Source: Cichorium intybus | Taxonomy: Eukaryota; Streptophyta; Magnoliopsida; Asterales; Asteraceae | Assembly (NCBI GenBank): GCA_023525715.1 | Contig: CM042012.1 | Span: 58,757,705 to 58,821,704 of the forward strand | DNA length: 64,000 bases | Direction of reading: 5' to 3' | Part shown: positions 16,310 through 29,255 of the stretch, piece after piece | Layout: every line of letters starts with the position of its first letter | Position numbering within the stretch: position 1 is the first letter of the stretch | The notes under the pieces: generated by a model | Databases searched by the model: none | What the model was told of the DNA's origin: nothing | Seen by the model: the letters and a program-made list of their open reading frames with translations, nothing else | Position numbers and translations under genes: made by a program

Positions 16310-16655
16310 TATCACGGGCTAAAATTTCGTGACCGTGTTAGACCGAGAAAAGGAAGATCATGCCACTGGATTATATTGTCATTGGGTTCAAAAGGGGGCG
16401 ACCTAGACCAAGGGCGTTGTTCTGTCTAGTCGCTGCTGTCTGGCCGAGTCGTTCGGGGCCAGGAGGGCAAGACTGTGAAGGGGACCGTAGCGGGTTAGAC
16501 ACAACTGGTCGGGGGCTAGTGCCGCCTCCCTGATGAGCCCATGGCAGGGCGAAACCGGTTGGCATGCGTATACGGGAGGGCTGGTCTGGGGGTTTTATGG
16601 GGGACCTCGGGACGCCGCACGGGCAAGGAGTGTTGCCGAACTCGTGTCCGTGATA
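16310..16655 (+). repeat. TRIM LTR 3
   Basis: 346 bp from TATCACGG to CCGTGATA, preceded by GCGGTGGGAGAG (16298-16309), followed directly by the target duplication GCAA and then LINE ORF2 sequence. Confidence 0.85.
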
Positions 16656-17339
16656 GCAAGCACTGTAGCGGAGCTCCATTTGTCTATGAAGTGTTTGCAA
16701 ACTAGAAATAGATCAAGTTTACTTAATTTTTTTCCGTCATTACTGATCCAAGTAAACCTACGCCCTCCCATAGTGAATTCCACTAGTCCTGCCTCCTTGA
16801 TAAAATCATTAAACACTGGAGTACTAGACTCGGAGAAGAAAACGGATAATTTGTCCTCTTTTTCCTTACATTGTTGAAGTCTCCCATAAAAACCTAAAGC
16901 CCTTGGGTTGATACTTTAATTTCCAGCAACTCTTTCCAAAGTTTCTTCCTTTCACCTGAATTATTAGGAGCATAAATGTTAACAAAGTTGATGGTCTCGT
17001 TGTAACCCAACCATGTCCCAGATATCATAATGAAATATGCATTTATAATGGATTGTTTGTTTAAATGTCTTTGTTCCATAAACAGAATATGCCCCTCGAT
17101 CTCCCTCTGGATCTCGAACATGTTGCTTCAAAATCAAACTTATCATAATTCTAAAAGTCTGAGTAATTTATATGTTCCGTATTCACCATCTGTGTCTCTT
17201 GAATACGTACGAAGTTTATGTTGTGACGCCTTTGAAATTCTCTGACATGCATACTTTTTTCCACATCCCCTGCTCCTCTAATACTGTATGTGAGAAGATT
17301 CATTTTTGGTTTCTAATGACTTTTTCGTCTTCAATTTCT

Positions 17340-18712
17340 TATCTCAACAGGTATTCAAACCCGTCTAGATGAAAACCAAGCTCTGATCTAATTTTTTTGG
17401 TCTTGGCTATTTTAATGGAGGTGGAGTTACTCAATTTGTTGGGCCTTGATTGGTTTGTTTGAGATTCGTCTATCCTCGTCGATCTTTTATGGTTGTTTGC
17501 TCGCACCATATCTGTTAATTTCATAGATACAGGGATGTTTTTCATGTTAGTGGATTTCTTCTGCCTTCTATCTTTATTCCTCATTTTATGAGATGTACCC
17601 TCAGTTATAACCTTTGTCGCACCTTCACCCGAATCCCCCTACGAATCTATTGGCTCCGTGTTTAAATCCAGGGAATTGGATGAGGGCTCGCGATTTTGGC
17701 GATGTGCAGGTTGTTCGGTTCCAATGGGACTTGAATCAATTTTCTCAACAGGTATTTCCCCAGTAAATTGGTATTTTCCTTTACTTTGTCTTTCATTAGG
17801 CCTGGAATTGGATAATCAAATTCACCAAATAGTGCAATCCGATTGCTCAGATGAATATCGTCGATATGGCCAGTTAATGGGCTACTTAATGGACCATTTC
17901 CATCATCTGGGTCGTTCTTTGTTATGATGGTATCATTTGGGTGTGGGGAAATTGGGTCCGATCTATTTTGAGAACTCGAATTAATATTCGAGTCCCCCAA
18001 ACTATAGTCTTTTCTGATTAGGTGATTACGAACTCGCCGTTCATTTCATCCTCGTTTCCCACATCCTTTAAACCTCTTCCTTCTTCCATTTCATGCGAGC
18101 TCCCATCTTCTACCAACTTCTATTGTTCCCTGGTGTGATCATCCTTTTCATTTCATCCATTGATACTTCCGGCTAGATCTTTATCGTGTGTTAAAACATA
18201 CTCTCTTTTTGACTCTGGATATATTTCGTTTTCCCCTATTATTTCTCCTTATTCTCATTATGCATCCCCAACATCGTTATCTTTATCAAGAGTGTGAGAT
18301 TCCATCAATTTCGTCCTCTGAATCTTAGTTTGGACTATTAGGATTACAAATGACTGTTCCCACCCATCCTCATCCTCTTTAATCCATACATTTATATCTA
18401 ATTTTCCTCATGCTAACATGTAATGGTAGATTTATGTATGTGCTTATTTTAGTTAGAATACATACTCTGCTATATGAGACATTTTCAACGTCTTTTGAAC
18501 ATTCGTAAGGGATCAAAACTCTTCCGAATTTGCATGAAATGATTGTATAGACCTGAGGATCCCACATTTCCACCGAAACCCCTGATATTTTACACGGCTT
18601 TCAACTTTCGAGTATTCAAACCATCCCACTGTTTAAGCCATGTGAACCAAGTCCTCCAATATTAATTATGTTCTTCAAGAAATCTGTCAGCTTCATAAAA
18701 ATTCTCAGAGCC
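17340..18712 (-). pseudogene. LINE ORF1 pseudogene (DUF4283-like gag)
   Basis: The minus-strand reading near 18570-18380 gives FGRVLIPYECSKDVENVSYSR and RVCILTKIST, typical of plant LINE ORF1 proteins with a DUF4283 domain (FGxVLxPxxCS..GRVCILT). Later parts (18000-17662, 17584-17339) are hydrophilic linker sequence. Several stops and shifts break it, and its N-terminal part is cut where the Copia relic begins. Confidence 0.65.
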
Positions 18713-19650
18713 TATTCAAACCATCCCCCTTCTCTCTTCTTCTTCGACAATTCTTCTATATTTTCTTCCACTTCTTGACCAACGACTCTCTCCCTCTCTT
18801 CTCATATGGCAGAAAAACTTCATCCAGCTCTGATGATCACTAACATCAAAAACTTCATACCACTTACCCTGGAGATGGAAAGTGGTCAGTATACTTCCTG
18901 GGCCGAATTATTCAAAATACATTGTCGCACCTTCCAAGTTCTTGATCACATTCAACCAACGACCCCTTCTCCTACCCCTGCTGCAGTCGACGACAAAGAT
19001 GCTCCCAAACCCATCGACAAAGAACTGTGGTAGCGTCTTGATGCCATAGTTCTATAGTGGATTTACAGCACTATTTCCAATGATCTACTTCATACCATTC
19101 TCAAACCCAATTCTTCGGCTGCCCAAGCATGGAAAGCTCTTGAAAGCATTTTTCAAGACAATCAAAATGAGCATGCCCTCTACCTTGAACACAAAGTGGT
19201 TACAACAAAGCTTGCCAATTTTTCTAACTCCTCCGCTTATTGCCAAGCCTTAAAAATGTTGTTAGGGTCAATTATCTAATCTTGGTTCCCCTATTTCAAA
19301 CCAACGATTCGTCTTAGAATTGATTGCAGGTCTCACGGAAGCATACGAAGGCATTGCTATGTTGATAAAACAAACAAAGCCTCTTCCCGATTTTTATGAC
19401 GTCCGTTGCTGATTGATTTTGGAGGAAACCCGCAAGGAAAATCATGCAACCCAAGCGGCTGCTAAAAACTCCTCCACCTTCATTGCTCAAACTCATCCCC
19501 TCGACCTTCTTACCAATCCTCCAATTTTCAAACCAATTGTGGACGTCGAGGAAATAGAGGTCGCGGACAGGGTAGACGAGGCGGTGGACAATATGACAAC
19601 AGTCGTGGCTAGCAACTACAGTCACCACGGAACGGACAACAATCAGAGTG

Positions 19651-20084
19651 GACTGCTCCTTATACGCAATTTTAGTGGCCCCCTAAACACACACCTCCCT
19701 TCCCTTAACCCATTACTCAGACACGCCTATTTACACCTGCACTGTCCATGGCACCAGGGCTGCTTGGATCCAGACCACCTGTGCCACAAGCTTATGCCAC
19801 CTTAGAAGCTTCTTATGCCCCCACTGATCTTGATCAAGCTTTTCATACCATGAGACTTCACCTTCCGGACTGCTCCTTATGAAAAATTCTAGTGGCCCCC
19901 TAAACACACACCTCCCTGCCCTTAACCCACTACTCAAACACGCCCATCTACACCTGCACCGTCCACGGCACCAGGGCTGCTTGGATCCAGACCACCTGTG
20001 CCACAAGCTTATGCCACCTCAGAAGCTTCTTATGCCCCTACTAATCTGGATCAAGCTTTTCATACCATGAGACTTCACCCTCCG
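19651..20084 (+). repeat. 217-bp tandem duplication in Copia gag
   Basis: Two adjacent units, 19651-19867 and 19868-20084, each 217 bp and clearly alike, both beginning GACTGCTCCTTAT and ending CTTCACC(T/C)TCCG. The length is not a multiple of three, so the duplication shifts the frame. Confidence 0.88.
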
Positions 20085-20228
20085 GACCAGAATTGATATT
20101 TAGAAAGTGGCGCCACTTCTCACATGACAAACAATGCAGGTAACCTCTCATCTTATGTCATTAAGGGCATTTTCCATAACATCATTGCAAGTAATGGCGT
20201 ATATATTCCAATCCAAGGTACCGGTAAC

Positions 20229-20677
20229 CTATGTAGTTAATCGCGCCGGTATAGCGCTGGTATAGCGGTTCGCGGTGGTCAGCATAATCGCGGTTCACTT
20301 TAGCGGTGGAAAATAGCGGTACCGGTATAGCGCCGGTATACCACCGCGATTTACCGCGATTCACCGCGATTTACCGCGATAATGACCGCGATTTACCGCT
20401 ATTATCCGGGTGGAGAAATTTTTTTTTTTTTTTTTTTTGATATTTTGACATTTTCTATATTAGAATGTTATATTATGTGACTTATTTCTTAAATTAAGCA
20501 TTATGTGATGTTTTTTGAATGACTTTTATGATATTAATTCTATTAGTAATAGTCAAATATATAAATTCTACATATTACTAAAAAACCGCTATACCACCGC
20601 TATACCACCGCGAGAACCGCAACATTAAATATCGGTAGGTTACCGCGATTACGGTTTTGACCGCGATAACTGCATAG
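20229..20677. mobile_element. hAT-type MITE rich in ACCGCGAT repeats
   Basis: Ends CTATGTAGTTAATCGCG and, from the other side, CTATGCAGTTATCGCG are inverted repeats with 2 mismatches. Perfect 8-bp duplications CCGGTAAC flank it (20221-20228, 20678-20685). The interior repeats TTACCGCGAT and TATAGCGCCGG motifs around a T-rich centre. It interrupts the Copia relic between its protease and downstream parts. No open frame of interest is present. Confidence 0.85.
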
Positions 20678-21125
20678 CCGGTAACCACACCCTACTCCAC
20701 CTCTTTCCTCTTTTATTTCTAAAACAAGTTCTTCACGTTCCTAATATTATTAAAATTTTATTATCCGTAAGGCGTCTCACAACAGAAAATCAAATATCTA
20801 TCGAATTTGATTTGTATGGTTTTCATGTGAAGGATTTGCAGACACGGACGCCTCTCCTTCGATGCAATAATTTTGGGGACCTTTACCTACTCACCCTATC
20901 GCATCCTTCTCAACTTTCATCTCCTTCCACATTTGCGGCTATCACTTGAGACCTGTGGCATTTTCACTTGGGACTCCTAGGAGCCGACATTCTATATTCT
21001 TTGCATAAACATTTGTCTTTTCCTTTTCGTATTAAAACTACTTCGGTTTGTGAACCATGCATTATAAGGAAACATATAAAACTTCCATTTCATGCTTCAA
21101 GCTACAAGAGTGATATGCAAATATT

Positions 21126-21655
21126 GCAACACTATAACTTTGTATATAAATTATGCAACATTTTTCTATAAAAAACTTACCAAATTGCATCAATGTCATC
21201 CAAATACAAACCAGTTTTCACTATTATATCTTTTAAAGTTTTAAAAATATAATATTCTAACAAGAAAAAAAATACCAAAAGTACGATCCTATAATTTGAT
21301 AGATTTTCAAAAGACAACGCCTAAATAATAATAAAACAATTAAAAGTACAAGTTATAATAAAAAGAAACATAATTAAAATATATTCTTCTACTAATAAAA
21401 CAAACCTTATTCCACTTGACACCATTCTAATGTGCCAAAATGACACGTGTCATCATATAAATCAACACAGAAACTTTTCCCGCTCAATGCGTCTACGCTT
21501 CGATTGATATTCTTTGGAGATTTATTCAATCAATATGCTCAATCTATTCCTATTTTTTCTCTCGCTCTCTCTAGAAATCCCCTATGCCCTTTCTATCTCT
21601 TTAAGTGAAACGCTAACTGAATTCCAGCATAGTCGTTCTCAATTTCACGGGTACT
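21126..21655. other. AT-rich spacer, no gene recognised
   Basis: No homology-bearing frame is seen. A TGACACGTGTCA palindrome (G-box core) at about 21450-21461, with a TATAAAT 9 bases further on, resembles a plus-strand promoter. The following open frame (21514-21735) runs into the foldback element and shows no known domain, so no gene is called. Confidence 0.4.
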
Positions 21656-21658
21656 ATT

Positions 21659-22027
21659 TAGGGTCCGGTTCCGGTGATGACTCTTTTTTCGGTGAGGACT
21701 CGCGAGGACACCTTAAAAAATTGAAAAAAATATAAAAAAATACAAATCATAAAATCGAGAATAGTACTATATCATTATCAAAAAAAAATTAAAAAAAAAA
21801 TTTGCATCATTGCAAAACGTAATGATGCAATTTTTCTGTTTTTATTTTGGATCATTATTTCATTATAAAAAAAATAATGATCGAAAAGTTTTTTTTTGAA
21901 TCTTTTTTTTCTCCGATATAGTACTATGATTCATTTTATTATTTATATTTTTTTTATATTTTTTTCAATTTTTTTAAGGTGTCCTCGCAAGTCCTCACTT
22001 TAAGAAGAGTCCTCACCCGATCCTGAT
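21659..22027. mobile_element. Foldback MITE
   Basis: Two arms of about 110 bp are inverted copies: the left has GTGAGGACTCGCGAGGACACC followed by TTAAAAAATTG, and the right arm, reverse-complemented, has GTGAGGACTTGCGAGGACACC followed by TTAAAAAAATTG, both reaching a TAGTACTATAT motif. The centre is A/T-rich and contains a second small hairpin GCATCATT...AATGATGC. No clear target duplication was found, so the superfamily is open. Confidence 0.75.
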
Positions 22028-22228
22028 TCATTTTCTGAAAAACTAAATAGATTATCAGACATTCTTCTTCTTTGTTGAAATTGGGGTTATTGATAATTCA
22101 AGCCTCATGGGGATAGTCATCTTCGTAGCAAGTACTCTAACCGATATCGTTTTAGTTTGATTTTGTTTATCGGAGCCCTAATATGCTCAATTTGTAATAA
22201 TGGTTCTTTACCGGGTGTTTCGGGGTTC

Positions 22229-22423
22229 TTAATGGGATTTCTGACAGAGGTCAGATAATTCGAGAACATCCTCTATATCAAACAGGTCGTCAATATGAAG
22301 GTTTTGAAAATCGAAATATTCCTCCATTTCAACAAGTTCTTCTTTTAATTTAACATCTTTTTCATCTTCCTCTTCAACCTCTCTTTTCACTCTAACAAAA
22401 GGTGAGTTACTGGTTACCACCAT
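22229..22423 (-). CDS. Doubtful small acidic ORF
   Basis: From an ATG at 22423 there are 64 codons plus stop, rich in Glu and Asp (EVEEEDEKDVKLKEEL, then EEYFDFQNLHIDDLFDIEDV). A TATATA motif lies about 75 bp upstream. The frame stays open some way 5' of this ATG, so it could be the last exon of a longer gene. I recognise no family. It lies 2 kb from the SEX4 3' end in the same orientation. It may be noncoding. Confidence 0.25.
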   Translation of the reverse strand: MVVTSNSPFVRVKREVEEEDEKDVKLKEELVEMEEYFDFQNLHIDDLFDIEDVLELSDLCQKSH

Positions 22424-22429
22424 TTCTTT

Positions 22430-24448
22430 TCCCTTTTTCACCTTCTCAATCCGATATGCATTCAGATCAAAGAAAAAAAGGAGGGATTTTAGGTACTGGG
22501 TATATAAGTATACGACATTGATACTAAAGAGAAGCCAATGAGAGAGGAGACTGTTGGGATTGAACCTATCAGTTTGCAGCGATGACAGATGATTTCAAAT
22601 GGTGACAGTTGCAACGCTTCCTGGAAAAGGGTAGGATTTTATAGATTTGCCCTCTTTTACTTTTTTTTCCTTTGTTCTATCAATTTGTATGATAAAAAAT
22701 TTGAAAATTATTGGGGCAAAATCGATGGCTTGATGGGAATTGGATATGTACAAATTGTCACAATAATAATTATGCATCTCGATCCAAATTCAATAAGTAA
22801 GTTTTTTTTTAGAATTTTGAACCTGATAACATAAAAAAGGGTTAGATGCAAGATTTAGCAATGTACTTCCGTTTATTTTTGCTTATTTGAGTGTTGTTTT
22901 TGTTTAGGATAAATCATATTTTTGTTTATTGGAGGGCATATTAGTCATTTTATATGGACTTAACAACTTAGCTGATACAATAAATTGTCCGTGTATAGTT
23001 TTTATATCGCCCCCTTTTTTTGCTTTTCGTGTTTAGATTCCACTTCCCACTTTCGAGTTACTATGTAGATCAAGATACCCCTTTTCCAGAAAAGAACGAA
23101 AATTTTCCGTATAATTTAAAAAAATTACAATAACTTTCATTTTCACACATACTTTCTGACAAATTTTTATTTATTCCATGGTGATCAATACAAATTATTG
23201 GTGGAATTGTCTTTTTATTCATAAGAATCTCATATATTTCAAACCCCCAACTTCTTCATCCTCCTCATTACATCTGCTATGTTTTATTTGGTTCTGATTA
23301 TTAGATCTAGGTTCTATTATATTTTGGTTCTAATTTTAGTTTTTTAAATACTATCTCTACATTTTAGTTATGAATCTCCTGAGGGACAACCTCGCTTTGT
23401 TGACTTGACTTCTTAGAGTGATCGGTTAATTAAAACCAGAAACTCAGGTTTTCTTGGCAGTAAGGTGTAACTTAAACACCCAGCCCCTGCACCTTTTGGT
23501 TGTGTGCATGTTTTTTTTCCTTTTTGACACGTGTAAACACAGCTTATTTGAACATCTTTTCTGTTGTTACAGGTGATCAACTCCACAAATGTAAAATTTC
23601 CCTTCTTTGAGTTCCTTTTGAATGAATAATCAATGTTTATTTTGTCATAGGTTTGTTGTTCTATTGCGGAATGTATTGTTTTCTTGTGTAAATGTTTTCC
23701 AACGGGGTTTTCAATGTTCTTTCATTTATTTTGTTTTCTAACATAAACTTTAAACATGCACCCATGTGCAAGGATTAGATGCAGTGATTTAAGATTATAT
23801 GAACTGGATTAGATATATATGCATATGGAAATAGATTTTTCACAACCCACTTTTATTTTTCACCATCTTTCCACATCTTTCACCTATGGAAATAGATTTT
23901 TCACAACCCACAATACCATATCATATTTTCTACTTTTAAAATGATTAACTAAATAAAAAAATTAAAATAACATTTAATTTATTATTTCAAATAATATTAA
24001 AATGTAATAAAAAATAAAAAGACAAATAATATTAAATAAAAAAACGCACCGTCATATTTCAATACATATCAGATTAAATGATTCAATAATATATTTTCTT
24101 GCCAAGTAAATAAAATCGACAATTCTCTTAATATAAAACTATTTAATCATCAATACACGGGATTTGCTATAATATACAAATAAGTAAACATACATTTCAG
24201 TTTCTTACATTTAACCCTTTCTGTAATCAAACATATATCCATAAAAATCGGATACACTAACCACTGAACCATTTATTGAATTTATAACATTTTTATATTG
24301 TTAGTTACACATGCTTTAATTAGGTCGCCAAATAATCCTACAAGACCGAATTAATCTTAACCAAGTCCTACTATAACTTGTACGCTAAGCATCAAAAGTT
24401 GTACTTTTGTCAATTACACATAACATTTATAGACTTGGTATTTACTAT
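22430..24448. other. Intergenic region downstream of SEX4
   Basis: No convincing gene is seen. It holds a direct repeat of about 26 bp (TATGGAAATAGATTTTTCAC plus CACAACCCA-like ends) at 23824 and 23885, an ACACGTGT motif near 23527 and AT-rich sequence towards the SEX4 stop codon. The SEX4 3' UTR must lie in the rightmost few hundred bases. Confidence 0.5.
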
Positions 24449-27813
<3,365 letters not shown>

Positions 27814-27896
27814 GGTGTATCTGTGCAAAGTAACAAATCTAAGAAGTTGAGTTGTGGGGACTGGGGAGAGGGAAGTTAGATTTTTTATGGGGATTG

Positions 27897-27904
27897 TTTA
27901 TATA
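27897..27904 (-). promoter_or_regulatory. Probable SEX4 TATA box
   Basis: The minus strand reads TATATAAA 84 bp upstream of the SEX4 ATG, which would place the start of transcription near 27870 and give a 5' UTR of about 55 bp. The position suits a plant core promoter; function is inferred. Confidence 0.6.
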
Positions 27905-27980
27905 CCTTGGATTGATTAAAAAAAGGGGCCGCCTTTCCCAAGATTCTCGAAAATGCCATTTTGTGTTTCCTAGACGTGGT

Positions 27981-27986
27981 CACGTG
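27981..27986. promoter_or_regulatory. G-box CACGTG upstream of SEX4
   Basis: A palindromic CACGTG, with an ACGTGG beside it, lies about 170 bp upstream of the SEX4 ATG and about 80 bp upstream of the TATA box. G-boxes bind bHLH (for example PIF) and bZIP factors and are common in light- and clock-responsive promoters. Use by SEX4 is inference. Confidence 0.5.
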
Positions 27987-28372
27987 CTACCATGCGTAAT
28001 CGTTCAACGGTGATCTTACTCCGTCTAATGAGACACTAATTAAAGTTATGTTTGATGATTTGATCAACTTAAATGCCATTAGTTGTACGTGCAAGTAATC
28101 TCTCTCTCAACTTTATATAACAAGAATTTATTTACATGTAAACCTAATATAGGTTAAGAATGATATCGTACTAATCGAATTTCTTTTTTGAGGATTTGCT
28201 TTTGAGATAATGTGATTATGATATTGTCTATTAGATAAAACGAGAACCTGATTAATTGTGGTATTGTTTTGGGTGTAGCACTTGGACCATGTAACACCTA
28301 ACTTTTACTTGATAAGAAAATGCATTGAAGTAATGATGCATGATATATTAGATGTTAAATTTGATGACCATC
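27987..28372. other. Upstream spacer of SEX4
   Basis: No further gene or repeat is recognised between the G-box and the LTR-like sequence starting TGTAACATCC at 28373. Confidence 0.45.
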
Positions 28373-28612
28373 TGTAACATCCGTGTTTTGGGCCTAAGAG
28401 TTTTGGGCTTAAATCGACAAAATAAAACGTATTTTGTAAATAAAGAAAACAAATGAATAAATAAATTTAAAATTTTGTTATATTTTTATATTGTGGATAA
28501 ATGAGTCAAATATAGTTTTAAAATCAATTTGTAATCAAATGTGAGAAATTTTGTCATAAGGACTAAAATTGTCAATTTGGCCAAACTTAACCGGTGAACT
28601 TTGACTAGGCAA
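28373..28612. mobile_element. Partial LTR-like fragment
   Basis: The segment starts TGTAACATCCGTGTTTTGGG, a common opening of plant Gypsy-type LTRs, and continues with AAGGACTAAAATTGTCAA-type text typical of such LTRs. It stops where the LINE fragment begins. Neither its other end nor any internal domain is visible. Confidence 0.45.
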
Positions 28613-29131
28613 GGATTTATAGGATTCCAACCAGATTAAACCTGAGAGACAAGGGTATTGATCTGGATTCTTTGTTATATCCTACGTGTGAGATTGGAGG
28701 TGAAAACTTGGAGCATGCGTTTGTTAATTGCAGTTTTTCAAGTGCTATTTGGAATAAAGTTGTTAAATGGTGGGATATCTTTTGGTTAACATGCATTCGG
28801 TGTTGTCTTTATTGTCTTGGGCGGATGAAACGAATATGAGGGCGGATCAAAAAATGATATTTTATGCGGTGGTGGATGTTACTTTTTGGAACATTTGGAG
28901 CTTTCGTAATAAGCTCGTTTTTGGAACGGATTAACCATGAAAGACGAGGTCTCTGATGAGATCAGATCCACTTCTTTCTTTTGGATTAAAAGTAGACATA
29001 GTAAGTGTAATTTAAATTGGGATAGTTGGGTGTCATATCCTAAACTTGTGATGTCAAACTTGTAATCTTTTTGTTTTTTCTCTAGCTCATTGCTAAAGAG
29101 TTTTTTAATAATAATCATGTATTCAAAAAAA
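28613..29131 (+). mobile_element. LINE 3'-end fragment
   Basis: The plus-strand reading gives RIPTRLNLRDKGIDLDS, then C...GENLEHAFVNCSFSSAIW, the zf-RVT region that ends plant LINE ORF2. After a frameshift near 28780 it continues with FWNIWSFRNKLVFG. The 3' end is TCATGTATTC plus a short A run. It is a 5'-truncated, frameshifted remnant, opposite in strand to the LINE that follows. Confidence 0.7.
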
Positions 29132-29255
29132 ATCTTTGTGTGTAACTTAACATTTAATCACAAAGTTCTTTCACCTCGTCTCTCTCTCTTAAGAAGACCG
29201 GTGTTAACGTACTCCAATGATGTCTACTTGTTGTATACATGTAAAGTATGCTGAG

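Larger units (their letters stand above)
14814..16655 (+). mobile_element. TRIM-like LTR element with three LTRs in tandem
   Basis: The outer LTRs 14814-15159 and 16310-16655 are both 346 bp and differ at about four positions. A longer, divergent LTR lies between (15471-16024, 554 bp). After LTR1 and LTR2 a TGGTATCAGAGC primer site occurs (15162-15173 and 16027-16038). Before LTR2 and LTR3 the purine tract GGTGGGAGAG occurs. LTR ends are TRTCACGG...CCGTGATA. The flanking duplication is GCAA (14810-14813, 16656-16659), and joining the flanks restores LINE ORF2 sequence. Internal regions are about 310 and 285 bp, too short for a polyprotein. GC content is clearly above the surroundings. Confidence 0.85.
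11726..17303 (-). pseudogene. LINE ORF2 pseudogene (endonuclease, RT, zf-RVT)
   Basis: The ATG at 17303-17301 opens MNLLTYSIRGAG, matching the start of LINE apurinic-type endonucleases (K/NxLSxNIRG). Endonuclease pieces follow to about 16660 and, after the TRIM insertion, from 14813. RT follows with the catalytic YADD-type motif changed to YAND near 13770 and a GLRQGDP-like box near 13905. The C-terminal zf-RVT region (CSLCG..DHVF) is near 12500 and the end near 11728 (GLFS, stop). Stops and frameshifts are numerous. An internal deletion near 14200 seems to remove the segment that usually holds the APGPDGF and DYRPISL boxes. Confidence 0.8.
10983..18712 (-). mobile_element. Degenerate L1-type LINE with nested insertions
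   Basis: On the minus strand an ORF1-like region (18712 to about 17340) leads to ORF2 (EN-RT-zf-RVT, 17303-11726), then a 3' UTR and poly(A) (T run at 10983-10990). Removing the TRIM array (14814-16655) and the hAT-type MITE (11930-12352) leaves about 5.4 kb, close to full length for a plant L1. Both insertions disrupt ORF2, and their target duplications collapse to restore its reading. The 5' end meets the Copia relic near 18712, and no LINE target duplication was found. Confidence 0.82.
18713..21125 (+). pseudogene. Copia retrotransposon relic (gag, protease, pre-integrase)
   Basis: The ATG at 18806 opens MAEKLHPALMITNIKNFIPL, a typical start of plant Copia gag (UBN2-type). It is followed, across stops, by WIYSTISNDLL and a LEETRKENHATQAA block. 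Protease-like SGATSHMTNN appears near 20110, and the pre-integrase block near 20950 gives DLWHFHLGLLGAD and CEPCIIRKHIKLPF. Integrase, RT and RNase H are absent. The relic carries a 217-bp tandem duplication (19651-20084) and the MITE at 20229-20677. No LTR was identified. Confidence 0.78.

Noticed and set aside
14814..16655. Cassandra-type TRIM carrying a 5S rRNA promoter
   Set aside because: No 5S rRNA-like segment is recognisable in any of the three LTRs.
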